Positions 54,282 to 64,000 of a DNA stretch of 64,000 bases are shown one piece after another. The translations under genes were made by a program, and so were the position numbers. The stretch's first letter is position 1; the number at the start of each line of letters is the position of its first letter. A model generated the notes under the pieces. The model was given only the letters and a program-made list of their open reading frames with translations. It ran no database searches and was not told where the DNA came from. Source of the DNA: Caulobacterales bacterium RIFCSPHIGHO2_01_FULL_70_19 (GTDB lineage Bacteria; Pseudomonadota; Alphaproteobacteria; Caulobacterales; Caulobacteraceae); the NCBI GenBank assembly GCA_001794825.1, contig MGLK01000012.1:151054-215053 (forward strand), given 5' to 3'.

Positions 54282-55735
54282 CGCCAGGCCTCGCCCGCCG
54301 CGCGCATCGGCGCCCGCGCCTTGGCCTTCGTCTCGGCGTATTCGGCGGCGGGATCGCTGTCGGCCACCACGCCGGCGCCAGCCTGCACATGCACCTGGCC
54401 GTCGGCGAACAACGCGGTGCGCAGCACGATGCAGATGTCCGCCTCGCCGCCCGCCGAGATGTAGCCCACGCCGCCGCCGTAGCCGACGCCGCGTTTCACG
54501 CTCTCCAGCTCGTCGATGATCTCCATCGCCCGCACCTTTGGCGCGCCGGAGAGGGTGCCGGCGGGCAGGGCCGCGAGGAGGGCGTCGACGGCGTCCAGCT
54601 TGGGGTCCGCGACACCTTGCACATCCGAGACGATGTGCATCACCGAGCTGTAGCGCTCGACCACGAAGCTCTCGGTGACCTCGACCGTGCCCGGGGCGGA
54701 GACCCGGCCGACGTCGTTGCGGCCGAGGTCGAGCAGCATCAGATGCTCGGCCCGTTCCTTCGGATCCGCCAGCAGTTCCGCCTCCAGCGCCCGGTCCGCT
54801 TCCGGGGTCTCGCCGCGCGGGCGTGTGCCGGCCAGCGGGCGGATGGTCACCCGGCCCTCTTTCAGGCGGACGAGGATCTCCGGGCTGGAGCCGGCCAGCT
54901 GGAAATCGCCGAAGTCGAGGAAGAACAGGTAGGGAGACGGGTTCTGCCGGCGCAGGGCGCGGTAGAAGGCGAAGGGGTCGGCGTCCCAGGCGGCGGAGAA
55001 ACGGTGGCTCAGCACGACCTGGAAGATGTCGCCGGCGGCGATGTAGTCCTTGGCGCGCGCGACCATGCCGCCGAAGGCCGTCTCGTCGACCGGAGAACGG
55101 AAGTCCGGGCCGGACGCCTCGACGGGCGCCGGGATGGCCGGCAGGGGCGCGCGCAGTTCGCGCTCGAAGCGGTCCAGCCGGGCCTCGGCGGCGGCGCGCG
55201 CGGCGTCAGGGGCCAGATCGCCGTCGCCCCAGCAGGGGGCGACGAGCACGATCTCGTGCTTCACCGAATCGAAGATCGCCACCAGCCCCGGCCGCGTCAG
55301 CACCGCGTCCGGCAGGTTCAGGGGGTCGGGGTTGGGTGCGCCGAGCGGCTCCAGCAGCCGCACCATGTCGTAGCCGAAGACGCCGAAAAGGCCGGCCGCC
55401 ATCGGCGGCAGGTCGTCCGGCAGCGCCAGTTGCGACGCCGCCATCAGCCGGCGCAACGAGGCGAGGGCGTCGTGGCCGTCGGGCGCGTAGCGTTCGGCGA
55501 CGATGTCGTCGCCCCGGGCCAGTTCCGGGCGGCCGTCGCGGCACCGCCAGACCACGTCGGGGTCACGGGCGATGATGGAATAGCGGCCGTTGACGGCGCC
55601 GCCCTCGACGGACTCGAGCAGGATGGCGTGGCGGCGGCCCCAGCCGACCTTCAGGAAGGCCGAGACCGGCGTCTCCAGATCGTCGACCAGCCGGCGGACG
55701 ACGACGTCGGCGCCGCCGCAGACGGATGGGGTCAT
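54257..55735 (-). CDS. trpE: Anthranilate synthase component I
   Basis: A 492-residue chorismate-using enzyme that forms anthranilate with ammonia from TrpG. The N-terminal regulatory part begins near LETPVSAFLK, where feedback tryptophan binds. The catalytic part has GDIFQVVLSHRF, RPLAGTRPRG, LMLLDLGRNDVGRV and LPAGTLSGAPKVRAMEII. It overlaps the ppiD stop by four bases, so it is probably co-transcribed with ppiD. No leader peptide or attenuator was found. Confidence 0.96.
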   Translation of the reverse strand: MTPSVCGGADVVVRRLVDDLETPVSAFLKVGWGRRHAILLESVEGGAVNGRYSIIARDPDVVWRCRDGRPELARGDDIVAERYAPDGHDALASLRRLMAASQLALPDDLPPMAAGLFGVFGYDMVRLLEPLGAPNPDPLNLPDAVLTRPGLVAIFDSVKHEIVLVAPCWGDGDLAPDAARAAAEARLDRFERELRAPLPAIPAPVEASGPDFRSPVDETAFGGMVARAKDYIAAGDIFQVVLSHRFSAAWDADPFAFYRALRRQNPSPYLFFLDFGDFQLAGSSPEILVRLKEGRVTIRPLAGTRPRGETPEADRALEAELLADPKERAEHLMLLDLGRNDVGRVSAPGTVEVTESFVVERYSSVMHIVSDVQGVADPKLDAVDALLAALPAGTLSGAPKVRAMEIIDELESVKRGVGYGGGVGYISAGGEADICIVLRTALFADGQVHVQAGAGVVADSDPAAEYAETKAKARAPMRAAGEAWRYPFGNRG

Positions 55736-57657
55736 TGGGCGGGCGCGGCCGGCGCCGCCGGAGCGGCCGCCGGGGCGGTCTCCAGCCCCAGGGCCCGGCG
55801 CGCCTCGACCTCGTCGTACTCGGCCCCGACCCGCTCCGCCGCCGCCACCACGGCGGTCTCGCCGAGGGCGCTCAGGCTGTCGGGCGCCATGCGGGCGCGG
55901 AACTGTTCGGCCATGCGGGCGGCGAGGGTCGGATTGGGCGGCGTGATCCGGTCGGTCCGGCCGATGACGAAGCTGTCCTCGCTCTGCTGCTGCGAGAAGA
56001 CCTCGTTGCGGCCGGCCGTGAACAGGCCCGCCAGCACGCCCTGGCCGCGGGCCTGGTCCTGCCGGCTCACCCCCGTGGCGGTCGTCACGTTCGCGCCCAC
56101 GGAGGCGGCCACCGCTGCAAGGTCCTCGCCGCGGCGAATGCGCGAGGCCAGGGCCTCGACCCGGGTGTTCAGCAGACGCGCGTTCTCCCGCGCCGTCCAC
56201 GCCGCAGCCACCTGGGCGCGGACGCCCGGCTCCGACAGCGAGGGCAGGGCGGGCGGCACGATGCGGTCGACGCGCACCACGAAGTACTGGCCGCCGCCGG
56301 CCTCGACGACTTCGCTGACCGCGTTCGCGCCCAGCGACCACATCGCATCCAGCAGCTGCGGCGGGGCCGTGAAGCCGGGCTGCTCTTGACTGCGGCCCTC
56401 GCGGGTCACCAGCGGAATCTGCAGGGTGCGCGCGCCGACCTCGGCCACCGCGGCCTCCAGCGACTTTCCTTCCTGGCGGGCCTTGTCGTAGGCCTCGACC
56501 CGCTCGAACACCGCCGCGCGGGCGTCTTCCTGGCGAAGCTCCTGGATGATCTGGTCGCGCACCTCGGGGAGGGTCACGGCCTGTCCGGGCGTGACGCCGG
56601 TGACGCGGGCCACGACAAATCCCACCCGGGCCTGGACGGGATCGGAGACCTGGCCTTCGGTCAGGCCGAACACCGCCGCGGCCACGGCGGGGTCACTGAC
56701 GGCGCTGCGCGGCGTGTCCTCATACCGGGCCGGCTGGAGATTGTTCGCCTGGCCGACGGCGTCCGGAGCCTGGCCCGCGCGCAGGGCGGCGGCGATGCGC
56801 TCGGCGGCGGCCCGCGTCGGGGCCGTCAGGGTGACGAAGGTGCGCCGCTCGGGCCGGGACAGGGCTTCCCGGCGGAATTCGAAGCGCTCCTGGATGCGCT
56901 CGTCCGTAATGGCGCCCGAGACGTCGGCGGGGTTGTCGAACAGCACGAGCGTGCCCGAGCGGAATTCCGGTTGACGCAGCCGCGCAGCGTTTTGGTTCAT
57001 GAAGGCGGTCAACTGGGCGTCGGTGGGCGTGGGGGCCCGTCCCGCCATGGCCTGCGTCACGGTGAACCAGCGGCCGTCGCGAGTCTCCATCGCCTGGTTG
57101 GCAAGGACGGCGCCGTAGACGCGCGGCAGGCGTGCGCCCGCCCCCATCGCCGCGCCGAAGTGACGGGTCACGACCTCGTCGCGAAGCTGCTCCTCGAAGA
57201 TCTCCGGCGTGGCGTTGTTTTCGGCCAGCACCGAGCGGTACTGCTCCTCGCTGAAGCGGCCGGTCACCGAGTCGAAGAAGCCCGGAGCCTGGCGAATCTG
57301 GCGCAGGACCAGTTCCTTGCCCGGGCGGACGCCGGCGTCCCAGGCCCACGCCATGAAGCCCAGCTGTTGCGAACGCTGGCGCAGGTACTGGACCAGCTGG
57401 CCGCCCTCGCCGACCAGTTGCTCGAAGCTCACCGCCTGCCCGGACTGCTCCTGCGCCGAGGCGCGGATGCGCTCCATGTCAGCCCGGAACTCCGGCGCGT
57501 CGACGCTGCGGTCGCCGGCGCTGATGACGTGCTTCGGTCCCAGATTCGCCAGAACGTCCATCTGGGTGCCGCCGGTGATGAGCAGGCCCAGCGCGAGCAG
57601 CACGAGCAGGCCGATGGCCCACGGTGACTTGGCGAAGTTGCGGAACGCGGTGAGCAT
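55732..57657 (-). CDS. ppiD: Periplasmic folding factor, PpiD/SurA-like peptidyl-prolyl isomerase
   Basis: A 641-residue protein anchored in the inner membrane by one N-terminal helix (about residues 13-32, WAIGLLVLLALGLLITGG), with the rest in the periplasm. A SurA-N-like chaperone region is followed by a parvulin domain (around residues 230-340, with LTEGQVSDPVQARVGFVVARV) and a long C-terminal chaperone part, ending in a Pro/Ala-rich tail. PpiD helps newly exported proteins fold at the SecYEG exit. ATG 57657 places the helix at the usual distance. The gene is divergent from tpiA. Confidence 0.9.
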   Translation of the reverse strand: MLTAFRNFAKSPWAIGLLVLLALGLLITGGTQMDVLANLGPKHVISAGDRSVDAPEFRADMERIRASAQEQSGQAVSFEQLVGEGGQLVQYLRQRSQQLGFMAWAWDAGVRPGKELVLRQIRQAPGFFDSVTGRFSEEQYRSVLAENNATPEIFEEQLRDEVVTRHFGAAMGAGARLPRVYGAVLANQAMETRDGRWFTVTQAMAGRAPTPTDAQLTAFMNQNAARLRQPEFRSGTLVLFDNPADVSGAITDERIQERFEFRREALSRPERRTFVTLTAPTRAAAERIAAALRAGQAPDAVGQANNLQPARYEDTPRSAVSDPAVAAAVFGLTEGQVSDPVQARVGFVVARVTGVTPGQAVTLPEVRDQIIQELRQEDARAAVFERVEAYDKARQEGKSLEAAVAEVGARTLQIPLVTREGRSQEQPGFTAPPQLLDAMWSLGANAVSEVVEAGGGQYFVVRVDRIVPPALPSLSEPGVRAQVAAAWTARENARLLNTRVEALASRIRRGEDLAAVAASVGANVTTATGVSRQDQARGQGVLAGLFTAGRNEVFSQQQSEDSFVIGRTDRITPPNPTLAARMAEQFRARMAPDSLSALGETAVVAAAERVGAEYDEVEARRALGLETAPAAAPAAPAAPAQ

Positions 57658-57699
57658 GGTCGGTCCTGGACGGATGGACGGCGAGAGTAGCCGCTTCGG

Positions 57700-57729
57700 C
57701 CTATAGGGGTTCATCGACCCGCCCGGCAA
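57700..57729 (-). promoter_or_regulatory. Promoter of ppiD-trpE
   Basis: On the minus strand TTGCCG (57724-57729) and TATAGG (57700-57705) are 18 bases apart. Transcription would begin about 36 bases upstream of the ppiD ATG. Confidence 0.45.
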
Positions 57730-57749
57730 GACGAGAGCGATCCGACGGC

Positions 57750-57778
57750 TTGGCTTGGGTGTGATCGCCCCCTAAACA
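57750..57778 (+). promoter_or_regulatory. Possible promoter of tpiA with very short leader
   Basis: TTGGCT (57750-57755) and TAAACA (57773-57778) are 17 bases apart. The ATG at 57786 would be within a few bases of the transcription start, so the mRNA could be leaderless or nearly so. The -10 match is weak. Confidence 0.3.
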
Positions 57779-57785
57779 GGCGCCC

Positions 57786-58535
57786 ATGAAACAATCCGTG
57801 AAGCTGATCGCCGGCAACTGGAAGATGAACGGTCTGGGCGCCAGCCTGACCGAGGCCGAGGCGCTGCGCGCCGATCTCGAGGGAACGCCGGCCGCCTGCC
57901 GCGTCGCCCTGTGTCCGCCGGCCACCCTGATCGACCGCATGGCCGCGGTTCTGCAGGGCGGGCCTGTCGAGGTCGGAGGACAGGACTGCCGGGCGGAGCG
58001 GTCCGGCGCCTATACCGGCGACGTGTCAGCCGAGATGCTGAAGGACGCCGGCGCCACGCTGGTGATCCTCGGCCACTCCGAGCGCCGTCAGGGCTACGGC
58101 GAGACCGACGCCGTGGTCTCCGCCAAGGCCGCGGCGGCGCTCGAGGCCGGACTGGCTCCGATCGTCTGCGTCGGCGAGACCCTGGCGGAGCGCGAAGCGG
58201 GCCGGGCGGTCGAGGTGGTGCGCGGCCAGGTTCTGAATTCGCTGCCGCTGGCGGCGGGCGGGCGCGAGTTCGCGGTGGCCTATGAGCCGGTCTGGGCGAT
58301 CGGCACGGGACTGACGCCGACTCTGGAGCAGATCGAGGAGGTGCATCGCGCCGTGCGAGCCGCCATGATCGAACGTCTGGGGTTGGCGGCGGCGGCGTCT
58401 CCGATCCTCTACGGCGGCTCCGTCAAGCCGGACAACGCCCGCGCCATCCTCGCCGTGCCCGAGGTGGGCGGCGCCCTGGTGGGCGGAGCCTCCCTGAAGG
58501 CCGCGGATTTCCTGACCATCGTGCGGGCGGCCTGA
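57786..58535 (+). CDS. tpiA: Triose-phosphate isomerase
   Basis: A 249-residue TIM-barrel enzyme interconverting dihydroxyacetone phosphate and glyceraldehyde 3-phosphate. The catalytic residues are in GNWKMNG (Lys), [12 protein letters not shown] (His) and [10 protein letters not shown] (Glu); the phosphate loop [12 protein letters not shown] is near the end. Length matches the family. The order ppiD-tpiA-secG-pyrG is common in alphaproteobacteria. Confidence 0.97.
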   Translation: MKQSVKLIAGNWKMNGLGASLTEAEALRADLEGTPAACRVALCPPATLIDRMAAVLQGGPVEVGGQDCRAERSGAYTGDVSAEMLKDAGATLVILGHSERRQGYGETDAVVSAKAAAALEAGLAPIVCVGETLAEREAGRAVEVVRGQVLNSLPLAAGGREFAVAYEPVWAIGTGLTPTLEQIEEVHRAVRAAMIERLGLAAAASPILYGGSVKPDNARAILAVPEVGGALVGGASLKAADFLTIVRAA

Positions 58536-58613
58536 CCCCTAGCCCCCGCTCCTGCGCCATGATAGACGCCGCCGCTTGATCGGCGCGGGTCCGCGCCACA
58601 CATATCGGCCGCC

Positions 58614-59030
58614 ATGCTCCAGACCATTCTCCTCGTCGCCATGATCCTGATTTCGGTCGCGCTCGCCGGCGTGATCCTGCTGCAGCGGTCGGAAGGCGGC
58701 GCGCTGGGCATGGGGGGAGGTCCGTCGGGCTTCATGACCGCGCGCGGCGCCGGCAACCTGCTGACCCGGACGACCTGGATCCTGGCGATCCTGTTCTTCC
58801 TGTGCGCCATCGGCCTGACCATCGTCGGCAACATGGACCGGGCCAGCCGGTCGATCGTCGACGCCGACGCGGTCGGCGAACTGGCCGCGCCGCCGCCGAC
58901 CTCTTCGGCGCCCGCCGTGGATCCCGCGGCCCCGGCCCAGCCGGCGGCTCCGTCGTTGCAGGATCTGGAGTCGAGCCTGTCGGGCGCCGCCGCCGCGCCC
59001 GCCCCGGCCCAGCCGGCCCCGACCGAATAA
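58614..59030 (+). CDS. secG: Protein translocase subunit SecG
   Basis: A 138-residue subunit of the SecYEG export channel. Two membrane helices (about residues 2-22 and 52-73) flank the conserved GALGMGGGPSGFMTARGAGN loop. The C-terminal 60 residues are an Ala/Pro-rich tail that makes it longer than E. coli SecG (110 aa), as in other alphaproteobacteria. A short hairpin (GGCGCG/CGCGCC, near 58580) lies upstream. Role in export is known from the family. Confidence 0.93.
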   Translation: MLQTILLVAMILISVALAGVILLQRSEGGALGMGGGPSGFMTARGAGNLLTRTTWILAILFFLCAIGLTIVGNMDRASRSIVDADAVGELAAPPPTSSAPAVDPAAPAQPAAPSLQDLESSLSGAAAAPAPAQPAPTE

Positions 59031-59112
59031 GGTGGGCGGGGCGTTTATCCCCGCCTTCTCTTCCCGCCCCCAAAGTCTCCGGAGTAGCGGCGCCGAATCG
59101 GCGCTAAGGTGA

Positions 59113-60935
<1,823 letters not shown>

Positions 60936-60936
60936 G

Positions 60937-60957
60937 GTCTCTCTCTCCGGGAGAGAC
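60937..60957 (-). promoter_or_regulatory. Hairpin over the ribosome site of the zinc-ribbon gene
   Basis: GTCTCTC (60937-60943) pairs with GAGAGAC (60951-60957), with alternative inner pairing of the CT/GA-rich centre. In the transcript the GGAGAGAG ribosome site directly before ATG 60935 is in the stem, so translation could be limited by folding. Confidence 0.4.
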
Positions 60958-61042
60958 GGAACGATGTTGCATTTCGGGCCAGCCCGCAAGAAGCCGAGTT
61001 ACATCCGCCTGTTATGGTGACGCTTGCTGACGCAGTCCGCGT

Positions 61043-62047
61043 TCAGACGGTCAGCGCCAGCAAGGCGAAGCTCGCCAGCCAGTGCTCGCCCATGTAGTCG
61101 CCGCTGACGTGGGGCAGGGCGGCGGCGAGATGCGCCTCCGCAGCCTTCTTCGCCGCCGCGGCGCGCGCGTCGGCTTCCGGCAGGCCGCCGGCGATCTCGC
61201 GCCAGCACCACGCCCGGCTGAGATTGAGGCCGTCGAGATGGGCGATCTTGCCGTCGGAGCGGTCGCTGACGCTCGCGGGCCGAAACAGCGTCGCCGGCCG
61301 GCCTTCGGCCAGGCGTGGCAGGAAGGCGTCGAACCAGTCGCGGAACTCAGGCTCCGGAAGGACGCGCCGCATCAGCGCGGCCTCCATCAGCGCCGGCGAA
61401 AGGAACTCGTCCTGCGACGGCTCCCACGCCTGGCAGTCGCGGTCACCCGCGTGCCAGTCCAGCGCCTTGCCACGGCACAGCCGGGCCAGCGCCGGGTCGT
61501 TGGCTTCCGCCCAGTCGAGCGCGAGCCGCAGGGCGAAGGCGGTGTTGTAATGGGTCCCCACCCGAACCGGATAGGCGGCGAGGGGCAGGAAGGCGCGGAA
61601 GCGCTCGGCGAAGGCCAGCGCCAGCGGGCGGATCCGGCTGGCCGACAGCCGGCCCCGGTCGTCCTCGTGTCGATCCATCTCGGCCGCGAGCATCAGCAGC
61701 CAGGCCCAACCGTAGGGACGCTCGAAGCCCCGGCTGCCCGGACGGTCCAGATAGGCCGCTTCGGCCGCGACGTTGGCCTCGGTGAACAGCTCGTCCGCGA
61801 GGACCCGGATCCGGGGGGCCTCGGGCATCTCCGGAAAGCGGCGCAGCAGGGTGAACAGGGTCCACCAGCCGTGCACGGAGGAGTGCCAGTCGAAGCTCCC
61901 GAAGAAGATGGGATGAAGCTCCCGGGGCCCGCGAACGTCCTCCGGCCCGGTGATGACGTGATCCAGCTTGTTCGGATACTCGCGGGTCACATGACCCAGC
62001 GCGACCGAGGCGAAGCGTGAGGCGAGGTTGGCGTCGAGCGTGGGCAT
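61043..62047 (-). CDS. DUF2891 family protein
   Basis: A 334-residue soluble protein of the uncharacterised DUF2891 family. Family-type blocks are HPIFFGSFDWHSSVHGWW near residue 46, GFERPYGWAWLLMLAAE, VGTHYNTAFALRLALDWA and YMGEHWLASFALLALT at the end. The alternating helical blocks with Trp and His resemble alpha/alpha-barrel sugar enzymes, but no activity is known to me. It is the third gene after the oxoprolinase-type gene, three bases downstream of DUF979, so it likely acts in the same pathway. Confidence 0.88.
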   Translation of the reverse strand: MPTLDANLASRFASVALGHVTREYPNKLDHVITGPEDVRGPRELHPIFFGSFDWHSSVHGWWTLFTLLRRFPEMPEAPRIRVLADELFTEANVAAEAAYLDRPGSRGFERPYGWAWLLMLAAEMDRHEDDRGRLSASRIRPLALAFAERFRAFLPLAAYPVRVGTHYNTAFALRLALDWAEANDPALARLCRGKALDWHAGDRDCQAWEPSQDEFLSPALMEAALMRRVLPEPEFRDWFDAFLPRLAEGRPATLFRPASVSDRSDGKIAHLDGLNLSRAWCWREIAGGLPEADARAAAAKKAAEAHLAAALPHVSGDYMGEHWLASFALLALTV

Positions 62048-62050
62048 GCG

Positions 62051-63019
62051 TCAGAACCGGAAAGCGAGGAAGTACATCAGGGCGACGTTGATCAGCAGGA
62101 TGAGAGCCGCTGTGGGGACCTGCACCCGGATCACGCCGTTGAAGGGCGCCTCGCGGTCCGGCAGGTCCAGCAGGGCCGCGGGCACGACGTTGAAATTCGC
62201 CGCCATCGGGGTGGTGAGTGTGCCGCAGAAGCCGGACAGCATGCCGATGGCGCAGACGATCGCCGGGTTCCCGCCGAACTGCTCGACCACCAGCGGCAGG
62301 CCGACGGCGGCGGTCATCACGGGAAAGGCCGCGAAGGCGTTGCCCATGATGAAGGTGAACAGGGCCATGCCGACGCAGTAGGCGATCACCGCCAGCAGCC
62401 GGTGGTCCAGCGGCAGGTACGTCGCGAACAGATCGCCGATGCGGTCCCCGACGCCGGCGATGACGAAGACGGCCCCCAGGGCGGCCAGCATCTGCGGCAG
62501 GACGCCGGCCCAGCCGACCGCATCCATCAGCCGCCGGCCCTCCTGCAGCGGCGCCAGCACCGGCGGTCGCAGCCACGCCATGGCCAGCGCCAGCCCGGCC
62601 GCCACTCCGAGTCCCAGCGCGATCAGGGTCGGCTGTTCCGGCCCGAACAGCGGAACGCCCAAGATCACCGTCCTGTCGAGGACGAGCGCGCCCAGGAGGG
62701 CGACCGCCGGGATCAGCAGGGCGGGGACGAACAGCCAGTCCCCGCGGCGCTCGGCGCTGGCCAGCCGCTCTTCGCCGGTGGTGGTGGCCGGCCGGCCCTG
62801 TCCCAGCCACTTGAAGCCGGCGAGCACCGCCAGCGCGACGACCAGCAGACCGTTGGCGAGATCGGACAGGTACGATCCGAACAGGAAGCTGCCCGCCAGC
62901 AGGCCCCAGAAGGCGGTGTTGCCCAGTCGCTTCGGATTGGCCCGGTCGCCGGCGCTGAGCAGGGCGAAGGCGAGGAAGACCAGGCCGGCGAAGATGTAGA
63001 GCCACTGCAGGGTGATCAT
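62051..63019 (-). CDS. DUF979 family membrane protein, putative permease component
   Basis: A 322-residue polytopic membrane protein with about nine to ten hydrophobic helices, matching the DUF979 family. Landmarks are LYIFAGLVFLAFALLSAGDR at the start and FCGTLTTPMAANFNVVPAAL near residue 260. It always pairs with DUF969 in genomes I know of; here its ATG overlaps the DUF969 stop. The two are thought to form one transporter, often beside 5-oxoproline or pyroglutamyl-peptide genes. Transport of 5-oxoproline is an inference. Confidence 0.88.
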   Translation of the reverse strand: MITLQWLYIFAGLVFLAFALLSAGDRANPKRLGNTAFWGLLAGSFLFGSYLSDLANGLLVVALAVLAGFKWLGQGRPATTTGEERLASAERRGDWLFVPALLIPAVALLGALVLDRTVILGVPLFGPEQPTLIALGLGVAAGLALAMAWLRPPVLAPLQEGRRLMDAVGWAGVLPQMLAALGAVFVIAGVGDRIGDLFATYLPLDHRLLAVIAYCVGMALFTFIMGNAFAAFPVMTAAVGLPLVVEQFGGNPAIVCAIGMLSGFCGTLTTPMAANFNVVPAALLDLPDREAPFNGVIRVQVPTAALILLINVALMYFLAFRF

Positions 63020-63732
63020 CGGCCGGCCTCCGGGGCGGCGACCTGACGGGTCAACGACCGGTCCAGCAGCACCAGCCGGGTTCCGTGCACCAGCAGGGCG
63101 GCGATGGCGGTGGGGATGGCCCAGACCGACAGCTGCAGGGGTTCGACGAGGATGCCGTTGGCCTCGAGGAAGCCCTTGATCAGCAGGATGGAGGCGATGG
63201 CGATGAAGATGTCCTCCCCGAAGAACAGGGCGATGTTGTCGACCGCCGCGGCGTGGGCGCGGACCCGGTAGCGGACGGCGTCCGGCAGGTCCCCGTGCCG
63301 GGCTTCAGCCGCCGCCTCGGCCATTGGCGCGATGAGCGGCCGGACCATCTGCGGGTGCCCGCCCAGCTTGGTCTGGCCGAGAGCGGCGCTGATCTGGCGG
63401 AGGATGAAATAGGCCAGCAGGATCCGGCCGGTGGTGGCGCCGCGGGCCCTGGAGATCAGGATCCGCGCCCGCTCCTGCAGGCCGTAGCGTTCGAGGATGC
63501 CGATCAGCGGCAGGACCAGCCAGATCACGCTGATGTAGCGGTAGTCGTTGAAGGCCTTGCCGAAGGCCGCGATGGTGTCGAGCGCCGCCGCCCAGAGTTC
63601 CGGGAGGCCGACCCCGGGCGCGAACGCCGCGGCGACGCCGGTCACCACCGCCGCGGCGAGGATCACCGCCAGCGGATTCAGCCGCGCCACGAAGCCGCCG
63701 ACCAGCACGGCGATGCCGAGTAGAACCCACAT
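63016..63732 (-). CDS. DUF969 family membrane protein, putative permease component
   Basis: A 238-residue membrane protein of the DUF969 family with about six hydrophobic helices. It opens MWVLLGIAVLVGGFVARLNP and has LVLPLIGILERYGLQERAR and LGQTKLGGHPQMVRPLIAPM. It overlaps DUF979 by four bases, so the two are translated together. It lies 60 bases downstream of the oxoprolinase-type gene, supporting a role in uptake of 5-oxoproline or a related compound. Confidence 0.88.
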   Translation of the reverse strand: MWVLLGIAVLVGGFVARLNPLAVILAAAVVTGVAAAFAPGVGLPELWAAALDTIAAFGKAFNDYRYISVIWLVLPLIGILERYGLQERARILISRARGATTGRILLAYFILRQISAALGQTKLGGHPQMVRPLIAPMAEAAAEARHGDLPDAVRYRVRAHAAAVDNIALFFGEDIFIAIASILLIKGFLEANGILVEPLQLSVWAIPTAIAALLVHGTRLVLLDRSLTRQVAAPEAGR

Positions 63733-63792
63733 GCGACGATCCCCTCCGTTTGCCGCGCGAGAGTTGCGCCGTTCGCGCCCCTCGAAAAGTCC

Positions 63793-64000
63793 TCAGATGT
63801 CGCCGAAGCCGCCGCCGCCGGGCGTTTCAATGACGAAGACGTCGCCCGGCTGCATCTGGACCTCGGCCGTCGACGGCAGTCCCTCGGTCGAGCCGTCCGC
63901 CCGTTCGATCCGGTTGACGCCCGCTGCGCCCGGCTCGCCGCCGTCGACGCCGAATGGTGGAACGCGCCGCCGGTTGGACAGGATCGCCGCCGTCATCGGC
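63793..64000 (-). CDS. 5-oxoprolinase/hydantoinase B family enzyme, C-terminal fragment
   Basis: Partial gene cut by the right edge; the last 68 codons are present. PMTAAILSNRRRVPPFGVDGG, GEPGAAGVNRI and the end GDVFVIETPGGGGFGDI match the C-terminus of the hydantoinase B/5-oxoprolinase family, which opens cyclic amides with ATP. Being upstream of DUF969-DUF979 on the same strand, it probably leads the cluster. Whether it is a fused 5-oxoprolinase or a separate B subunit cannot be told from this piece. Confidence 0.85.
   Translation of the reverse strand, partial: PMTAAILSNRRRVPPFGVDGGEPGAAGVNRIERADGSTEGLPSTAEVQMQPGDVFVIETPGGGGFGDI

Noticed and set aside
55700..55740. Tryptophan attenuator before trpE
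   Set aside because: trpE overlaps ppiD; no leader peptide with Trp codons or terminator/antiterminator hairpins is present.

Overview
The window is chromosomal DNA of a GC-rich alphaproteobacterium of the Caulobacterales, most like Brevundimonas. The signs are the gene order (suf cluster, complete nuo operon, birA-coaX-rnj, pyrH-frr-uppS-cdsA-dxr-rseP-bamA-skp-lpxD-fabZ-lpxA-lpxI-lpxB, and trpGDC-lexA-comEC-gltX-gltA), LpxI instead of LpxH, GTTC-N7-GTTC SOS boxes, and candidate GANTC (CcrM) and CtrA-type sites in promoters. Genus is an inference from gene order and protein style, not from a search. Nothing resembling a phage, insertion sequence or CRISPR array was seen.

Layout. 1-5627: end of sufC, then sufD, sufS, sufT and sufA, running by overlapping codons into the methionine importer metN-metI-metQ. 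5712-11285: an exported helical protein, an acyltransferase plus diguanylate cyclase pair, a DEAD-box helicase with a long leader, and two exported proteins of unknown function, one built of three four-cysteine repeats. 11366-11442: tRNA-Asp(GUC). 11705-27552: the 14-gene nuo operon for respiratory complex I, with four extra small genes inserted (62 aa soluble, 88 aa membrane, two lipoproteins). 27553-30754: birA, coaX and RNase J. 30811-43541: nucleotide, translation and envelope genes ending in lipid A synthesis. 43538-45202: a membrane-bound winged-helix regulator divergent from a small anchored protein. 45269-50233: gltA, gltX, comEC. 50304-57657 (minus strand): ppiD-trpE, then trpG-trpD-trpC, an atypical low-GC gene, and lexA with two SOS boxes. 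57786-60771: tpiA, secG, pyrG. 60768-64000 (minus strand): a zinc-ribbon microprotein and a putative 5-oxoproline cluster (oxoprolinase/hydantoinase B end, DUF969, DUF979, DUF2891).

How it works together. Most of the window is housekeeping: Fe-S assembly supplies complex I, which carries many Fe-S centres; the lpx/bam/rseP block builds the outer membrane; the trp, tpi, pyrG and gltA genes cover central metabolism. The nuo and pyrH promoters share the same -35/-10 layout and an identical 12-base element containing a GANTC site at the same distance, which suggests shared cell-cycle-linked control. Only one gap exceeds 300 bases (11286-11704); it holds the tRNA, a 10-bp hairpin, a 19-bp palindrome and the nuo promoter.
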